64,000 nt of DNA, taken from positions 124,001 through 188,000 of the forward strand of contig CALUCE010000001.1 in assembly GCA_943914475.1 (NCBI GenBank). Reading direction: 5' to 3'. Shown here piece by piece: positions 53,955 to 64,000 of this stretch. Source of the DNA: an uncultured Anaerococcus sp. Its GTDB lineage: Bacteria > Bacillota > Clostridia > Tissierellales > Peptoniphilaceae. Made by a program: the position numbers and the translations under genes. The notes beneath the pieces were generated by a model, which saw only the letters and a program-made list of their open reading frames with translations, made no database searches and was not told where the DNA came from. How positions within the stretch are numbered: the stretch's first letter is position 1; every line of letters starts with the position of its first letter.

Positions 53955-55151
53955 ATGAATAAAAAAACCGTAAAAGATCTAAATGTTGGTGGCAAAAAAG
54001 TTCTTGTTAGAGTTGACTTTAACGTTCCTCTAGCTAAAGATGGATCAGGAACCATAACAGATGATTCAAGAATAAGAGCTGCTTTACCAACTATAGATTA
54101 TTTATTAGAAAATGATGCAAGTGTAATCCTAATAAGTCACTTGGGTAGACCAGGTGGAGAAGCAAAAGAAGAATTTTCTCTAAAACCTGTTGCTAAGTGG
54201 CTAGAAGAAAAATACAGTGATAAATTTCATTTCTTCCCATCAGATACAGTTGTAGATGATAAGGTAAAAGAATCTGTAGAAAATTTAAAGGCTGGAGAAG
54301 TTTGCTTACTAGAAAACACCAGATTTATAAAGGGTGAAACCAAAAACAATGCTGACTTTTCTAAAGAGCTTGCAAGCCTAGCAGACCTTTATGTAAATGA
54401 TGCTTTTGGTACATCTCACAGAGCTCATTCTTCAAACGTTGGAGTAGCAAGTATCTTACCTTCAGCTGTAGGATTTTTAATAGAAAAAGAAATTTCCTTC
54501 ATTGGAAAAGCTCTACAAGATCCAGAAAGACCATTTGTTGCTATACTTGGGGGAGCCAAAGTTTCAGATAAGATTGGTGTTATAGAAAATCTTATAGGAA
54601 AAGTTGATACTATCCTAATCGGTGGTGGTATGGCTTATACCTTCTTAAAGGCCCAAGGCAAGGAAATTGGTAAATCTTTACTAGAAGAAGACAAGATGGA
54701 ATTAAGTCTTGAACTTGTAGAAAAAGCTAAGGCCAATAATGTAAACCTCCTTCTACCAGTAGATGCTATAATAGCAGATGAGATTAAAGAAGGTATAGAT
54801 ACAGAAATAGTTGATATTGATTCAATACCTAGCGATAAAGAAGCTCTTGATATAGGACCTAAGACAGCAGAAATCTTTGCTAAAGAAATCAAAAAAGCAA
54901 AAACAGTTGTATGGAATGGACCTATGGGTGTATTCGAAGTTAAAGGCTTTGATAATGGTACCAACGCCATAGCTAAAGCTTTATCTGAAGTTGATGGAGT
55001 TACTATAGTAGGTGGTGGAGATAGTGCCCTTGCAGTAGAACTTGCTGGTCTTAAAGACAAAATAAGCCATGTTTCTACAGGTGGTGGTGCTTCCTTAGAA
55101 TTCTTAGAAGGAAAAGACCTACCAGGTATATCTTGTATTGAAGATAAATAA
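53955..55151 (+). CDS. pgk: Phosphoglycerate kinase
   Basis: ATP-generating glycolytic enzyme. The 398-residue product has VRVDFNVPL, LISHLGRPGGE, ENTRFIKGETKN and the C-terminal GGGDSALAVELAGL and STGGGASLEFLEGK. Length and motifs are normal. Starts 58 nt after gap; tpiA starts 9 nt after its stop. Confidence 0.98.
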   Translation: MNKKTVKDLNVGGKKVLVRVDFNVPLAKDGSGTITDDSRIRAALPTIDYLLENDASVILISHLGRPGGEAKEEFSLKPVAKWLEEKYSDKFHFFPSDTVVDDKVKESVENLKAGEVCLLENTRFIKGETKNNADFSKELASLADLYVNDAFGTSHRAHSSNVGVASILPSAVGFLIEKEISFIGKALQDPERPFVAILGGAKVSDKIGVIENLIGKVDTILIGGGMAYTFLKAQGKEIGKSLLEEDKMELSLELVEKAKANNVNLLLPVDAIIADEIKEGIDTEIVDIDSIPSDKEALDIGPKTAEIFAKEIKKAKTVVWNGPMGVFEVKGFDNGTNAIAKALSEVDGVTIVGGGDSALAVELAGLKDKISHVSTGGGASLEFLEGKDLPGISCIEDK

Positions 55152-55160
55152 GGAGTAAAA

Positions 55161-55907
55161 ATGCGTAAACCAGTAATTGTTGGAAATTGGAAGATGAATC
55201 TAGGTCCAAAAGAAGCAAGAGAACTTCTTACAGAAGTTAAAGAAATGGACCTTGATACAAGTGTTGAACACGGTTTTTGTGTACCAGCTATAAATCTTTT
55301 GGTAGCAGAAGAAGTTCTTAGTGGAACAGATATCAAGTTTGGTGCAGAAAACATGTACTACGAAGAAAGTGGTGCCTTCACTGGAGAAATCTCTCCAACC
55401 ATGCTTACAGAAGTTGGTGCAGATTATGTAATTCTTGGACACTCTGAAAGAAGACAATACTTCAAAGAAGATAACGAACTAATAAATAAAAAAGTTCTTG
55501 CTGCCCTAGACCACAAGCTTACTCCAATTCTTTGTGTTGGTGAAACATTAGAAGAAAGAGAAGCTAACAAGGCAGAAGAAGTAGTAAAAGAAGAAGTTAT
55601 AAAGGGTCTTGAAGGCGTTAAAGAAGCAGACAAAGTAATAATTGCCTATGAACCAATCTGGGCTATAGGTACAGGTAAAACTGCTTCTGCAGAAGATGCA
55701 GATTCTATGTGTGGCTACATAAGAAGCCTAATAGAAGAGCTTTACGACAAAGATACTGCTGATAAGATCAGAATCCAATATGGTGGATCAATGAAACCAG
55801 CCAATGTTAAAGAACTTTTAGCCAAAGAAAATATCGATGGTGGTTTGATAGGTGGAGCAAGCCTTAAGGCTAGTGACTTTGAACAATTAGTAAACTTTAA
55901 AAAATAA
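55161..55907 (+). CDS. tpiA: Triosephosphate isomerase
   Basis: Interconverts DHAP and GAP. The 248-residue TIM barrel has NWKMN (Lys12-type), ILGHSERRQYF (catalytic His) and AYEPIWAIGTGKTAS (catalytic Glu), and the phosphate loop QYGGSMKPAN. 12 nt before eno. The gpmI gene usually between tpiA and eno is absent. Confidence 0.98.
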   Translation: MRKPVIVGNWKMNLGPKEARELLTEVKEMDLDTSVEHGFCVPAINLLVAEEVLSGTDIKFGAENMYYEESGAFTGEISPTMLTEVGADYVILGHSERRQYFKEDNELINKKVLAALDHKLTPILCVGETLEEREANKAEEVVKEEVIKGLEGVKEADKVIIAYEPIWAIGTGKTASAEDADSMCGYIRSLIEELYDKDTADKIRIQYGGSMKPANVKELLAKENIDGGLIGGASLKASDFEQLVNFKK

Positions 55908-57215
<1,308 letters not shown>

Positions 57216-57230
57216 GTATTATTAAATTTA

Positions 57231-57270
57231 AACAAAGAGGGGTAGAATAAGATAAAGCCCCTCTTTTGTT
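57231..57270 (+). terminator. Terminator after eno
   Basis: AACAAAGAGGGG (57231-57242) pairs with CCCCTCTTTTGTT (57258-57270) with one extra T, loop of 15 nt. No long T-tract follows, but T-rich sequence occurs inside the right arm. Confidence 0.85.
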
Positions 57271-57325
57271 GTAAAATACTTAAATATGTGGTATTATTAT
57301 TTAGTATGAAAACGGAGGTGTTTGT

Positions 57326-57553
57326 ATGCAATCATTTTTGACAGTATTACTTATGATCGTATCCTTGGTTATAGTAATAGCAGTTACCATGCAAGACCCA
57401 AAAACAGAAGGACTTGGTACCCTAGGTGGTACAGAAACCAACGTTTTTGGTAGAAGTGCACACAAATCTAAAAATGAGACGCTTGATAAAGTTGTAATAG
57501 CTGGAGGAGTTTTACTTTTCTTATTAAGTATAATTTTATTGGCAGTTCAATAA
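57326..57553 (+). CDS. secG: Preprotein translocase subunit SecG
   Basis: Small accessory SecYEG channel subunit, 75 residues with two membrane helices (about 3-21 and 53-74), the family LSLVIVIAVTMQDPKTEGLGTLGGTETNVFG pattern (broken here into MQDPKTEGLG and NVFGRSAHKSK). The secG-rnr-smpB order is conserved in Firmicutes. GGAGG precedes the ATG. Confidence 0.95.
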   Translation: MQSFLTVLLMIVSLVIVIAVTMQDPKTEGLGTLGGTETNVFGRSAHKSKNETLDKVVIAGGVLLFLLSIILLAVQ

Positions 57554-57585
57554 GGGGCTAGAACTCTTTGATGAGAAATTATCAT

Positions 57586-57610
57586 AGAGGCGTGGCCTCT
57601 TTTTATTTTA
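57586..57610 (+). terminator. Short hairpin terminator between secG and rnr
   Basis: AGAGGC (57586-57591) pairs with GCCTCT (57595-57600), loop GTG, followed by TTTTATTTTA. It lies before the rnr ATG (57620) so the two genes may be only partly co-transcribed. Confidence 0.75.
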
Positions 57611-57619
57611 GGAGAATAA

Positions 57620-59737
57620 ATGAACACAAAAGATTTAATATTAAATATAATAAACGATGATGAATACAAACCAACCACCTTGGAAGGTTTGGGGAAATTT
57701 TTACAGGTAGATAAATATACCAAAAAAGCTTTAAAAGACCTGATTAAAGAACTTGGAAAAGATGGAGAAATAAGAATAACATCCAAAGGAAAAATCCTAC
57801 CCCTAACAGAAAAAGAAAAGTCATTAGTTGGAAAGCTTGCTATGGCTCAGGGAGGATATGGATTTTTTGTATCAGATAACCCAAACTTTGAAGATGTCTT
57901 TATAGCTGGAAATAAGTTAAATACAGCCCAAAACAATGATAGGGTAAAAATAGAAATTACCAAAGGAAAAGATGAGGGAAGAAAAGCAGAAGGTAGGGTT
58001 GTAGAAATCCTTGAAAGAGCAAATACAGGCTTTGTAGGAACCTATCAAAAAAATAAGGGTTTTGGATTTGTAATAGCTGATGATAAGTCCATAGATGATG
58101 TATATATCGATAAGAAATTTTCTATGGGAGCCAAAAATAAGGATAAGGTAGTAGTAGAAATTATTTCTTATCCTAAAAAAGGATCTCCAGAAGGAAGAAT
58201 AGTAGAAATTCTTGGTAGTATCAATGATAAAAATATCGACATAATCTCGTCTATAAGAAGCCATGGTATACCAAGTGAATTTTCCAAAAAAACAAAAAAA
58301 GAGCTTTTGTATATAAAAGACCATGTAAGTACAAAGGAGAAAGAAGGCAGACTAGACTTAAGAGACTTGTTTACTGTAACTATGGACGGTAGGGATTCCA
58401 AAGATTTTGATGATGCTATTTCTATAGAAAAAAATGGGCCTAACTTTGATCTTTATGTCCATATAGCTGATGTTGCCCATTACGTTAAAAAACATACGGC
58501 TATTGATGACGATGCCTTTGCCAGGGGAAACTCTACTTACCTTTATAATATAGTAGTTCCTATGCTTTCTAAAGAATTATCTAATGGCATATGTTCTCTA
58601 AACCCAAACGAAGAAAGACTTTCTATCACTGCAAAAATGACCATAGACCAAAATGGAAAGGTCATAGACAACAGCTTTAGTGAATCGCTTATTATAAGTG
58701 ACTATAGATTAGTATATGATGATGTAAATTCTTATATAGATGATGGAGAAGAAGATGTCTATGATGATCCTGTCCTTAAAGAAAAACTTAGAGACTTTGA
58801 GACTCTTTATAAGATTTTAAATAAGAAAAGAAGACAAAGAGGATCTATAGATTTTGATTTTACTGAAAGTCAAATAGATGTAACAGATGATGGAGAGGTT
58901 TTAAATATTTCTACCTTTGAAAGAGGTTCAGGAAATAGAATGATAGAAGAATTTATGTTGGTAGCTAACGAGACAGTTTCTAGCCTCTTTGCCTTTATGG
59001 ATTTTCCTTTTATTTATAGGATCCATGAAGAACCTAAAAAAGAAAAGGTAGAAAGTTTTAAGAAAATTTTAAATAGCCTTGGCTATAATATTAGAGGAAA
59101 CGAACTACATCCCAAAGACTTCCAACGTATCTTGAAGGAGGTAAAGGGTAAGGATGAGGAAAGTCTTGTAAATATGCTAATGCTAAGAACTATGCAAAAG
59201 GCTAAATATTCTGAAGAAAGGAAGGCTCACTTTGGACTTTCAACAGAATTTTATACTCACTTCACTTCTCCTATTAGGAGATATCCTGACCTTATAGTTC
59301 ATAGGCTTTTAAAAAGATTTATTAATAACAAACTATTTAACTTAAATAGGACTTCCCTAGAAGAAGACTTGGCCAAAGAAGCAGACCATCTTTCCATAAC
59401 AGAAAGACGCAGCGAGGACTGTGAAAGGGATGTGGAAGACCTAATGAAGTGTAAGTATATGGAAAAGTACCTGGGTGAGGAATTTACCGGTAGGATTTCA
59501 TCTGTTACCGAATTTGGGATTTTTGTGGAACTTGAAAATACAGTTGAAGGTTTATTCATGTACAAGTTTTCAGAAGATAGGTTTGACTATATAGATGAGG
59601 AACTTGTCGCCTTTAATGTAGACAAAAAACTCAGATATAGAATAGGTCAAGAAGTTAGAGTAAGACTTAGAGATGTTGATGTAGAGAAAAGAAATATAGA
59701 TTTTGATTTGGTGGATTATGAAAAAGATATTAGCTAA
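57620..59737 (+). CDS. rnr: Ribonuclease R
   Basis: 3'-to-5' exoribonuclease that degrades structured RNA and partners with SmpB/tmRNA. The 705-residue product has an N-terminal helix-turn-helix-like domain, two cold-shock-like OB domains, the RNB catalytic core with TMDGRDSKDFDDAIS (catalytic Asp cluster) and HFTSPIRRYPDLIVHR, and a C-terminal S1 domain. smpB overlaps its end by 20 nt, reflecting the RNase R-SmpB functional link. Confidence 0.97.
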   Translation: MNTKDLILNIINDDEYKPTTLEGLGKFLQVDKYTKKALKDLIKELGKDGEIRITSKGKILPLTEKEKSLVGKLAMAQGGYGFFVSDNPNFEDVFIAGNKLNTAQNNDRVKIEITKGKDEGRKAEGRVVEILERANTGFVGTYQKNKGFGFVIADDKSIDDVYIDKKFSMGAKNKDKVVVEIISYPKKGSPEGRIVEILGSINDKNIDIISSIRSHGIPSEFSKKTKKELLYIKDHVSTKEKEGRLDLRDLFTVTMDGRDSKDFDDAISIEKNGPNFDLYVHIADVAHYVKKHTAIDDDAFARGNSTYLYNIVVPMLSKELSNGICSLNPNEERLSITAKMTIDQNGKVIDNSFSESLIISDYRLVYDDVNSYIDDGEEDVYDDPVLKEKLRDFETLYKILNKKRRQRGSIDFDFTESQIDVTDDGEVLNISTFERGSGNRMIEEFMLVANETVSSLFAFMDFPFIYRIHEEPKKEKVESFKKILNSLGYNIRGNELHPKDFQRILKEVKGKDEESLVNMLMLRTMQKAKYSEERKAHFGLSTEFYTHFTSPIRRYPDLIVHRLLKRFINNKLFNLNRTSLEEDLAKEADHLSITERRSEDCERDVEDLMKCKYMEKYLGEEFTGRISSVTEFGIFVELENTVEGLFMYKFSEDRFDYIDEELVAFNVDKKLRYRIGQEVRVRLRDVDVEKRNIDFDLVDYEKDIS

Positions 59738-60164
59738 TAATAAAAAAGCAAGGCATGATTATTTTTTAGAAAAAAAATATGAAGCTGGTATAGAGTTAAA
59801 AGGCATAGAAGTTAAGTCTATTAGAACAGGCAAGCTTTCAATTAAAGAAGCTCACGTGGGTGACTACAAGGGAGAGCTGTATATCTATGATATGCACGTA
59901 ACTCCTTTTGAAAATGCCTATGAGAAAAATATAGATCCAGTTAGGAGAAGAAAACTTCTCCTCCACAGAAAAGAGATAGATAGTCTTATAGGTAAGAAAA
60001 CCCAAGCAGGTTATACTATAGTAGTTAACTCAATATATTTGAAAGATAATCTTATAAAGGCTGAGATTGCTCTTGCTAGAGGTAAGAAACTTCACGATAA
60101 AAGAGAAACTTTAAAGAAAAGAGATGACCAAAGACGTATTGATAGAGCTTTAAAACAATATTAG
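59718..60164 (+). CDS. smpB: SsrA-binding protein SmpB
   Basis: tmRNA partner in trans-translation. The 148-residue product begins MKKILANNKKARHDYFLEKK, matching the family, then GIELKGIEVKSIRTG and the C-terminal tail KLHDKRETLKKRDDQRRID that folds in the ribosome. ATG 59718 follows GGTGG; a TTG/ATG further upstream has no support. No ssrA RNA found just downstream. Confidence 0.96.
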   Translation: MKKILANNKKARHDYFLEKKYEAGIELKGIEVKSIRTGKLSIKEAHVGDYKGELYIYDMHVTPFENAYEKNIDPVRRRKLLLHRKEIDSLIGKKTQAGYTIVVNSIYLKDNLIKAEIALARGKKLHDKRETLKKRDDQRRIDRALKQY

Positions 60165-60170
60165 ATTGTG

Positions 60171-60198
60171 TTGAAAATAAGCTAAAAAAGAATAGAAT
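60171..60198 (+). promoter_or_regulatory. Candidate promoter upstream of the MacB-like ABC operon
   Basis: TTGAAA (60171-60176) with TAGAAT (60193-60198), spacer 16 nt. A terminator hairpin lies between this promoter and the ABC gene, so the promoter could be attenuated. Confidence 0.4.
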
Positions 60199-60223
60199 AA
60201 TAGTATCAATTTAAATAAATCAT

Positions 60224-60255
60224 AAGTTCAATTTTTTGGACTTTTGATTTTTTTT
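60224..60255 (+). terminator. Terminator or attenuator ahead of the ABC operon
   Basis: AAGTTCAA (60224-60231) pairs with TTGGACTT (60236-60243), one T-G pair, loop TTTT, followed by a long run of T (60246-60255). It may simply terminate smpB, or attenuate the upstream promoter at 60171. Confidence 0.8.
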
Positions 60256-60286
60256 AATCTGTTAATACGAATTTTATGGAGATACA

Positions 60287-60988
60287 ATGGCATATATAGA
60301 ACTAAAAGATGTTTGTAAATACTTTGAAGTAGGTGATAACAAAATAACTGCCAATGACAATATTAACATCGATATTGGAGAGGGGGAACTGGTTATTATT
60401 GTTGGAGCCTCGGGAGCTGGCAAGACCACCCTCTTAAATATGATAGGGGGTATGGATAGGGCAAGCTCTGGTGAAATAAATATAGATGGCAAGAACTTGA
60501 GTGATCTTAGTGAAAGAGAGCTAACCAAGTACAGAAGAGATGATGTGGGTTTTGTCTTTCAATTTTATAATTTAATACCAAACCTTACAGCTATGGAAAA
60601 TGTTGAACTTGCTGCAGAAATAGCAAAGGATCCTTTAAAGGCTGAAGATGCCTTGGAAGGAGTTGGTCTATCTAAAAGAGCAGACAACTTCCCATCCCAA
60701 CTTTCAGGAGGAGAACAACAAAGGGTGGCCATAGCTCGTGCTATAGCTAAAAATCCTAAGCTTCTTCTTTGTGATGAGCCAACAGGAGCCCTAGACTATA
60801 GAACTGGTAAGTCTATTTTAAAACTTTTGCAAAAAACTGCCAGAGATTTTGGGACCACAGTTTTAATTATCACCCATAATGGCGCTATAAAACCTATAGC
60901 CGATAAGGTGGTTGAGCTTAAAGACGGTAAGGTTGTGGATCTTTATACCAATGACCACCCTAAGGATATAGAAGATATAGAGTGGTGA
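60287..60988 (+). CDS. ABC transporter ATP-binding protein (MacB/LolD-like)
   Basis: Cytoplasmic ATPase of the MacB/LolD/FtsE-like group, 233 residues. Walker [18 protein letters not shown] (about 38-46), signature [16 protein letters not shown], Walker [13 protein letters not shown]. The partner permease begins 1 nt after its stop. Such pairs act in peptide sensing/defence or envelope stress rather than substrate import. Confidence 0.94.
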   Translation: MAYIELKDVCKYFEVGDNKITANDNINIDIGEGELVIIVGASGAGKTTLLNMIGGMDRASSGEINIDGKNLSDLSERELTKYRRDDVGFVFQFYNLIPNLTAMENVELAAEIAKDPLKAEDALEGVGLSKRADNFPSQLSGGEQQRVAIARAIAKNPKLLLCDEPTGALDYRTGKSILKLLQKTARDFGTTVLIITHNGAIKPIADKVVELKDGKVVDLYTNDHPKDIEDIEW

Positions 60989-60989
60989 T

Positions 60990-63900
60990 ATGAAAAAGAA
61001 TACTTTTGTAAAAAATACTCTAAGGGATATGAAGGATACCAAGGGAAAAATTCTATCAATTTTTGTTATGATTTTCCTTGCCTCAGCAGTTATAGTTGGT
61101 CTTGTTCTTACTGGACCATCTATGAGAAAAACTTTAAATAAAACCCTAAAGAAATACGACCATCCCGACCTAACGGTAACATCTACCTATGGACTGGAAT
61201 CAGAAGATCAGGTTCTTATAGAAAAGGATAAGGATATAGACCATGTCTATTATTCAAAAGTTTATGACGGTTTTCTAGATGATAAACTAATAAGAATAAA
61301 GTCGTTTTCTAAAGATACACCCAAGGTAAAGGTAGTAAAGGGGGAATATCCTAAAAACGATAAAGAAATAGTCCTAGACAGAAAGCTTAAGTCTGACTAT
61401 AAAATAGGTGATGAGATTAAGTTTAAGCCTACTTCTAATCAAAAAATCGAAGATTATTTAAAAAATTCTTCATATAAGCTAGTAGGTTTTGCCGAGTCAT
61501 CAGAATATCTTTTCCAAGATATAAGGGATGTAAGTAACACCGGAAAGAAAATGACAGATGGCTTTGCCCTAGTAAATGTTGATAATTTTAAAAAAGATAC
61601 CCTAGGTCAAGCTAATATCTACTATAAGGATCTTAAAAATAAGGATAAAGTATCTGAAGAGTATGTTGACTATGTAAAAGAAAAGAAAAAAGACTTAGAA
61701 GATAGACTGGACCAAAGACCTGAAGAAGCTTTAAAAGAGATTAAAAAAGATGCAAAAGAAGAGCTTGATGATTCTCAAAAAGAATTAAATGATTCAGAAA
61801 AAGAATTAAACGACAAGAAAAAAGAACTTGCAGATGCTAAAAAATCTCTTGAAGATGGTTTTAACCAATACGAAGAAGGCAAAAAAGATTTTTATCAGCA
61901 AATAAACCAAGGAGAAAAAAAGCTTCAGGACTCTAAAATACAATTAGATGAAGGAAAGAAGAAGCTGCAAGCTGGAAAAGCAGAATATCAAAAATCTCTA
62001 AATGACTTTAATAAGCAAATTAAAGCTAAGCAAGATCAGATAGATAAGGGAAAAGCCCAACTTGAAGAAGGACAAGCTGAACTTGATCATGGTCTTAAGA
62101 CCTACAAGGAAAACTTAGCTAAGCTTGATAAGGGTTTTGCTGGACAAAAAGACCAGCTAGACCTGCTAGCCCAAAGTCTTACCTATGATAAGGAAAACTT
62201 AGAGATGAGAGAAAAGTCCATAGAAGAAGAGAAATCAAGTCTATCTAGCATACAAGATTCTCTTGAAGAAATGGCCCCAGCAGATAGTCTTTATCTTGAA
62301 ACCTTAGCTAAGGTTGAAAAGCTAGAAAAAGATTTAGAAAAAGAGAAAACAGAGCTTGAAGTAAAGACCAAGGCTTATGAGGAGAAATCTTATAAGTATA
62401 AGCTAGGCAAGGAAGAATTTGACTCTGTCTACGGAAAGGCTAAACTACCTCTAGATGAGGCAAAAGAAGAACTAGATAGTAAGCAAGGTCAACTAGATCA
62501 AAAAAGAAAGGACCTAGATCAAGGTCAAGCCCTTTTAAATGAAAATAAGAAAAAGGGTCAAAGAGAACTTGATCAAGCTCAAAAAGAATTATCAAGTCAA
62601 GAAGCAAAATTAAATGAGGGCCTAAGCCAATACAATCAAGGTCTAAAGGATTTAGAAAAAAATAAAATAGATGGAAAAAATAAACTTAAATCATCTTATA
62701 GCGAGCTAGTTGATAAGCTAGATGAATATAAGAAGGGTAAAAAAGAGTTTGAAGATAAGGAAGCTGATGCCAGAAAAGAAATCAAGGATGGCAAAAAGGA
62801 AATAAAAGACGAAAGAAAGAAACTTTTAAAGCTTAAAAAACCAGTATATGATGTGGGTTACAATAGAGATAACGAAGCTATAAAGACCTATTACAAAAAC
62901 TCACAAAATATAGATGAGCTAACCAAAGTATTTCCAACCTTCTTTTACTTTGTAGCCATACTAGTAACTCTTACAACCATGAGAAGGTATATAGAAGAGC
63001 AAAAATCTCACGTAGGAACCTTAAAATCTCTTGGTTATACTAATAGGGATATAGCAAATAAGTTTTATATCTACGGGCTACTACCAACTTTATTTGGGGC
63101 AATCTTTGGAACTATATTTGGTAAGTATGTCTTAACTACAGTAATATTTAAGGCTTACTCTACTGGCTTTAGTGTTATAAGTATGCAGCTTATAGATTCA
63201 TTTTTAATAATACTTGCAACTATAGCCCTTTCTATGTTCCTAATATATTTGACGATTTTCTTAACCAATAGACAATCTGTCAACGAAGTTACTGCAAATC
63301 TTTTAAGAGGAAAGGCACCAAAGAAAGGTTCAAGAATTTTCATAGAGAAAGTTGACTTTATTTGGAAGAGACTATCCTTTATGCAAAAGGTAACCTTTAG
63401 AAACATCTTTAGATACAAATCTAGGATGTATATGACCTTGTTTGGGGTGGCGGGTTGTACGGCACTTTTATTCTTTGGATTTGCCATGCAAGATGCTATC
63501 AAGGATACATCAACTATCCAAAGAAACGAGCTAACCCACTATGATGCTATAGTTGTTTATGATAATGAAGCAGATGATAAGGATCTTGATTCCTTAAATA
63601 AAACCATGGATGATTTTAAATCTATGAAAATTATCTACCAACAAGGTGAGGTCCAAGCTGAAGATAAGAAAATGGATGTAAACCTAATGGCCTTTGAAGA
63701 TAAGGATAGGGTAAAAGACTTTATCACCCTTAGAGATACCAAAAAAGAAGGCCTAGAAATTAAGGAAAAAGGTGCTATTATCACCGACAATTTGGCCAAG
63801 GAAAATAAGCTAAAAGTTGGAGATAGTCTAGAGTTTGAAGATAAAGATAATAATACTCGTAAACTTAAGATATCAGCCATAGCTGAAAACTACTTGGAAG

Positions 63901-64000
63901 ATTATATATACATTTCCAAGGAAGAATATGAAAAAGTCTTTGGCAAAGATGATGACTACAATGCTCAACTTCTTGTGGAAAATAAGGAAGATCAAGTAAA
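60990..64000 (+). CDS. FtsX-type ABC permease with long extracellular coiled-coil (partial)
   Basis: Open frame from ATG 60990 to the window end, at least 1003 residues. N-terminal membrane helix (about 22-42), extracellular domain, then about 380 residues (237-617) of repetitive charged coil with many KELxDxxxxL and GKxxLxxGxxxL units, then membrane segments near 648-664, 697-715 and 737-760 (first FtsX domain), and a second set opening at about 813 with MTLFGVAGCTALLFFGF. MacB-type topology. The coil could span the cell wall. No substrate suggested. Start chosen after GAGTGGTGAT; it overlaps nothing. Confidence 0.88.
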   Translation, partial: MKKNTFVKNTLRDMKDTKGKILSIFVMIFLASAVIVGLVLTGPSMRKTLNKTLKKYDHPDLTVTSTYGLESEDQVLIEKDKDIDHVYYSKVYDGFLDDKLIRIKSFSKDTPKVKVVKGEYPKNDKEIVLDRKLKSDYKIGDEIKFKPTSNQKIEDYLKNSSYKLVGFAESSEYLFQDIRDVSNTGKKMTDGFALVNVDNFKKDTLGQANIYYKDLKNKDKVSEEYVDYVKEKKKDLEDRLDQRPEEALKEIKKDAKEELDDSQKELNDSEKELNDKKKELADAKKSLEDGFNQYEEGKKDFYQQINQGEKKLQDSKIQLDEGKKKLQAGKAEYQKSLNDFNKQIKAKQDQIDKGKAQLEEGQAELDHGLKTYKENLAKLDKGFAGQKDQLDLLAQSLTYDKENLEMREKSIEEEKSSLSSIQDSLEEMAPADSLYLETLAKVEKLEKDLEKEKTELEVKTKAYEEKSYKYKLGKEEFDSVYGKAKLPLDEAKEELDSKQGQLDQKRKDLDQGQALLNENKKKGQRELDQAQKELSSQEAKLNEGLSQYNQGLKDLEKNKIDGKNKLKSSYSELVDKLDEYKKGKKEFEDKEADARKEIKDGKKEIKDERKKLLKLKKPVYDVGYNRDNEAIKTYYKNSQNIDELTKVFPTFFYFVAILVTLTTMRRYIEEQKSHVGTLKSLGYTNRDIANKFYIYGLLPTLFGAIFGTIFGKYVLTTVIFKAYSTGFSVISMQLIDSFLIILATIALSMFLIYLTIFLTNRQSVNEVTANLLRGKAPKKGSRIFIEKVDFIWKRLSFMQKVTFRNIFRYKSRMYMTLFGVAGCTALLFFGFAMQDAIKDTSTIQRNELTHYDAIVVYDNEADDKDLDSLNKTMDDFKSMKIIYQQGEVQAEDKKMDVNLMAFEDKDRVKDFITLRDTKKEGLEIKEKGAIITDNLAKENKLKVGDSLEFEDKDNNTRKLKISAIAENYLEDYIYISKEEYEKVFGKDDDYNAQLLVENKEDQV

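Noticed and set aside
54635..55354. 239-codon open frame on the minus strand opposite pgk/tpiA
   Set aside because: Low-complexity Ser-rich translation, no ribosome site; a shadow of well-supported genes.
60165..60286. tmRNA (ssrA) next to smpB
   Set aside because: The gap is only about 120 nt and lacks the tRNA-like ends of ssrA.

Overview
The window looks like core chromosome from a low-GC, anaerobic, Gram-positive Firmicute, probably a non-sporulating member of the Tissierellia/Peptoniphilaceae (Anaerococcus- or Peptoniphilus-like). This placement is an inference. It rests on strong A+T bias and AGA/AGG arginine codons, pyruvate:ferredoxin oxidoreductase, a V-type ATPase operon, an IspH-ribosomal protein S1 fusion, and the Firmicute gene order efp-asp23-nusB-xseAB-ispA-argR-recN with no sporulation genes interspersed. 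I see no rRNA, tRNA, CRISPR array, transposase, phage gene or integron.

Layout. 1-1965: end of rplK, then rplA and an L10-type leader with attenuator ahead of rplJ-rplL. 2038-5428: minus-strand lipoprotein, FlK-like thioesterase, tdk and ychF, with a plus-strand Fur/PerR-like regulator between. 5570-10135: M24 peptidase, uvrC, hprK. 10261-13788: a single highly expressed nifJ. 13960-15804: GntR (YtrA-type) regulator with an ABC exporter. 15961-21398: asp23, fakA-like, recG, rsmD, coaD and a coiled-coil protein. 21527-24456: a lipoprotein, then tmcAL and fabK on the minus strand. 24811-35380: a 15-gene tightly packed run from efp to plsC (translation, recombination/repair, chromosome condensation, isoprenoid and lipid genes). 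35542-39061: ispH-S1 fusion, miaB. 39176-47533: nine-gene V-ATPase operon. 47558-49822: minus-strand oxidoreductase and rodA. 49946-52815: nth, HAD phosphatase, trmL, trxB. 52889-57215: gap, pgk, tpiA, eno (no phosphoglycerate mutase). 57326-60164: secG, rnr, smpB. 60287-64000: MacB-like ATPase and a large FtsX-type permease that runs off the window.

The physiology implied is fermentative: lower glycolysis to pyruvate, then PFOR to acetyl-CoA and reduced ferredoxin, with a rotary V-type ATPase coupling ATP to ion movement.

The most unusual items are: (1) the V-ATPase stator subunit I is encoded as two proteins, split inside its soluble domain, and the first half carries a coiled-coil tail resembling the peripheral-stalk G/H subunit, for which there is no separate gene in the operon; (2) subunit F in the same operon stops early; (3) the ispH-S1 gene has its strong Shine-Dalgarno 37 nt from the start codon, with a hairpin between them that would restore ideal spacing; (4) nth appears to start at ATT; (5) a perfect 10-bp inverted repeat brackets the nifJ promoter. 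None of these could be tested against databases here.
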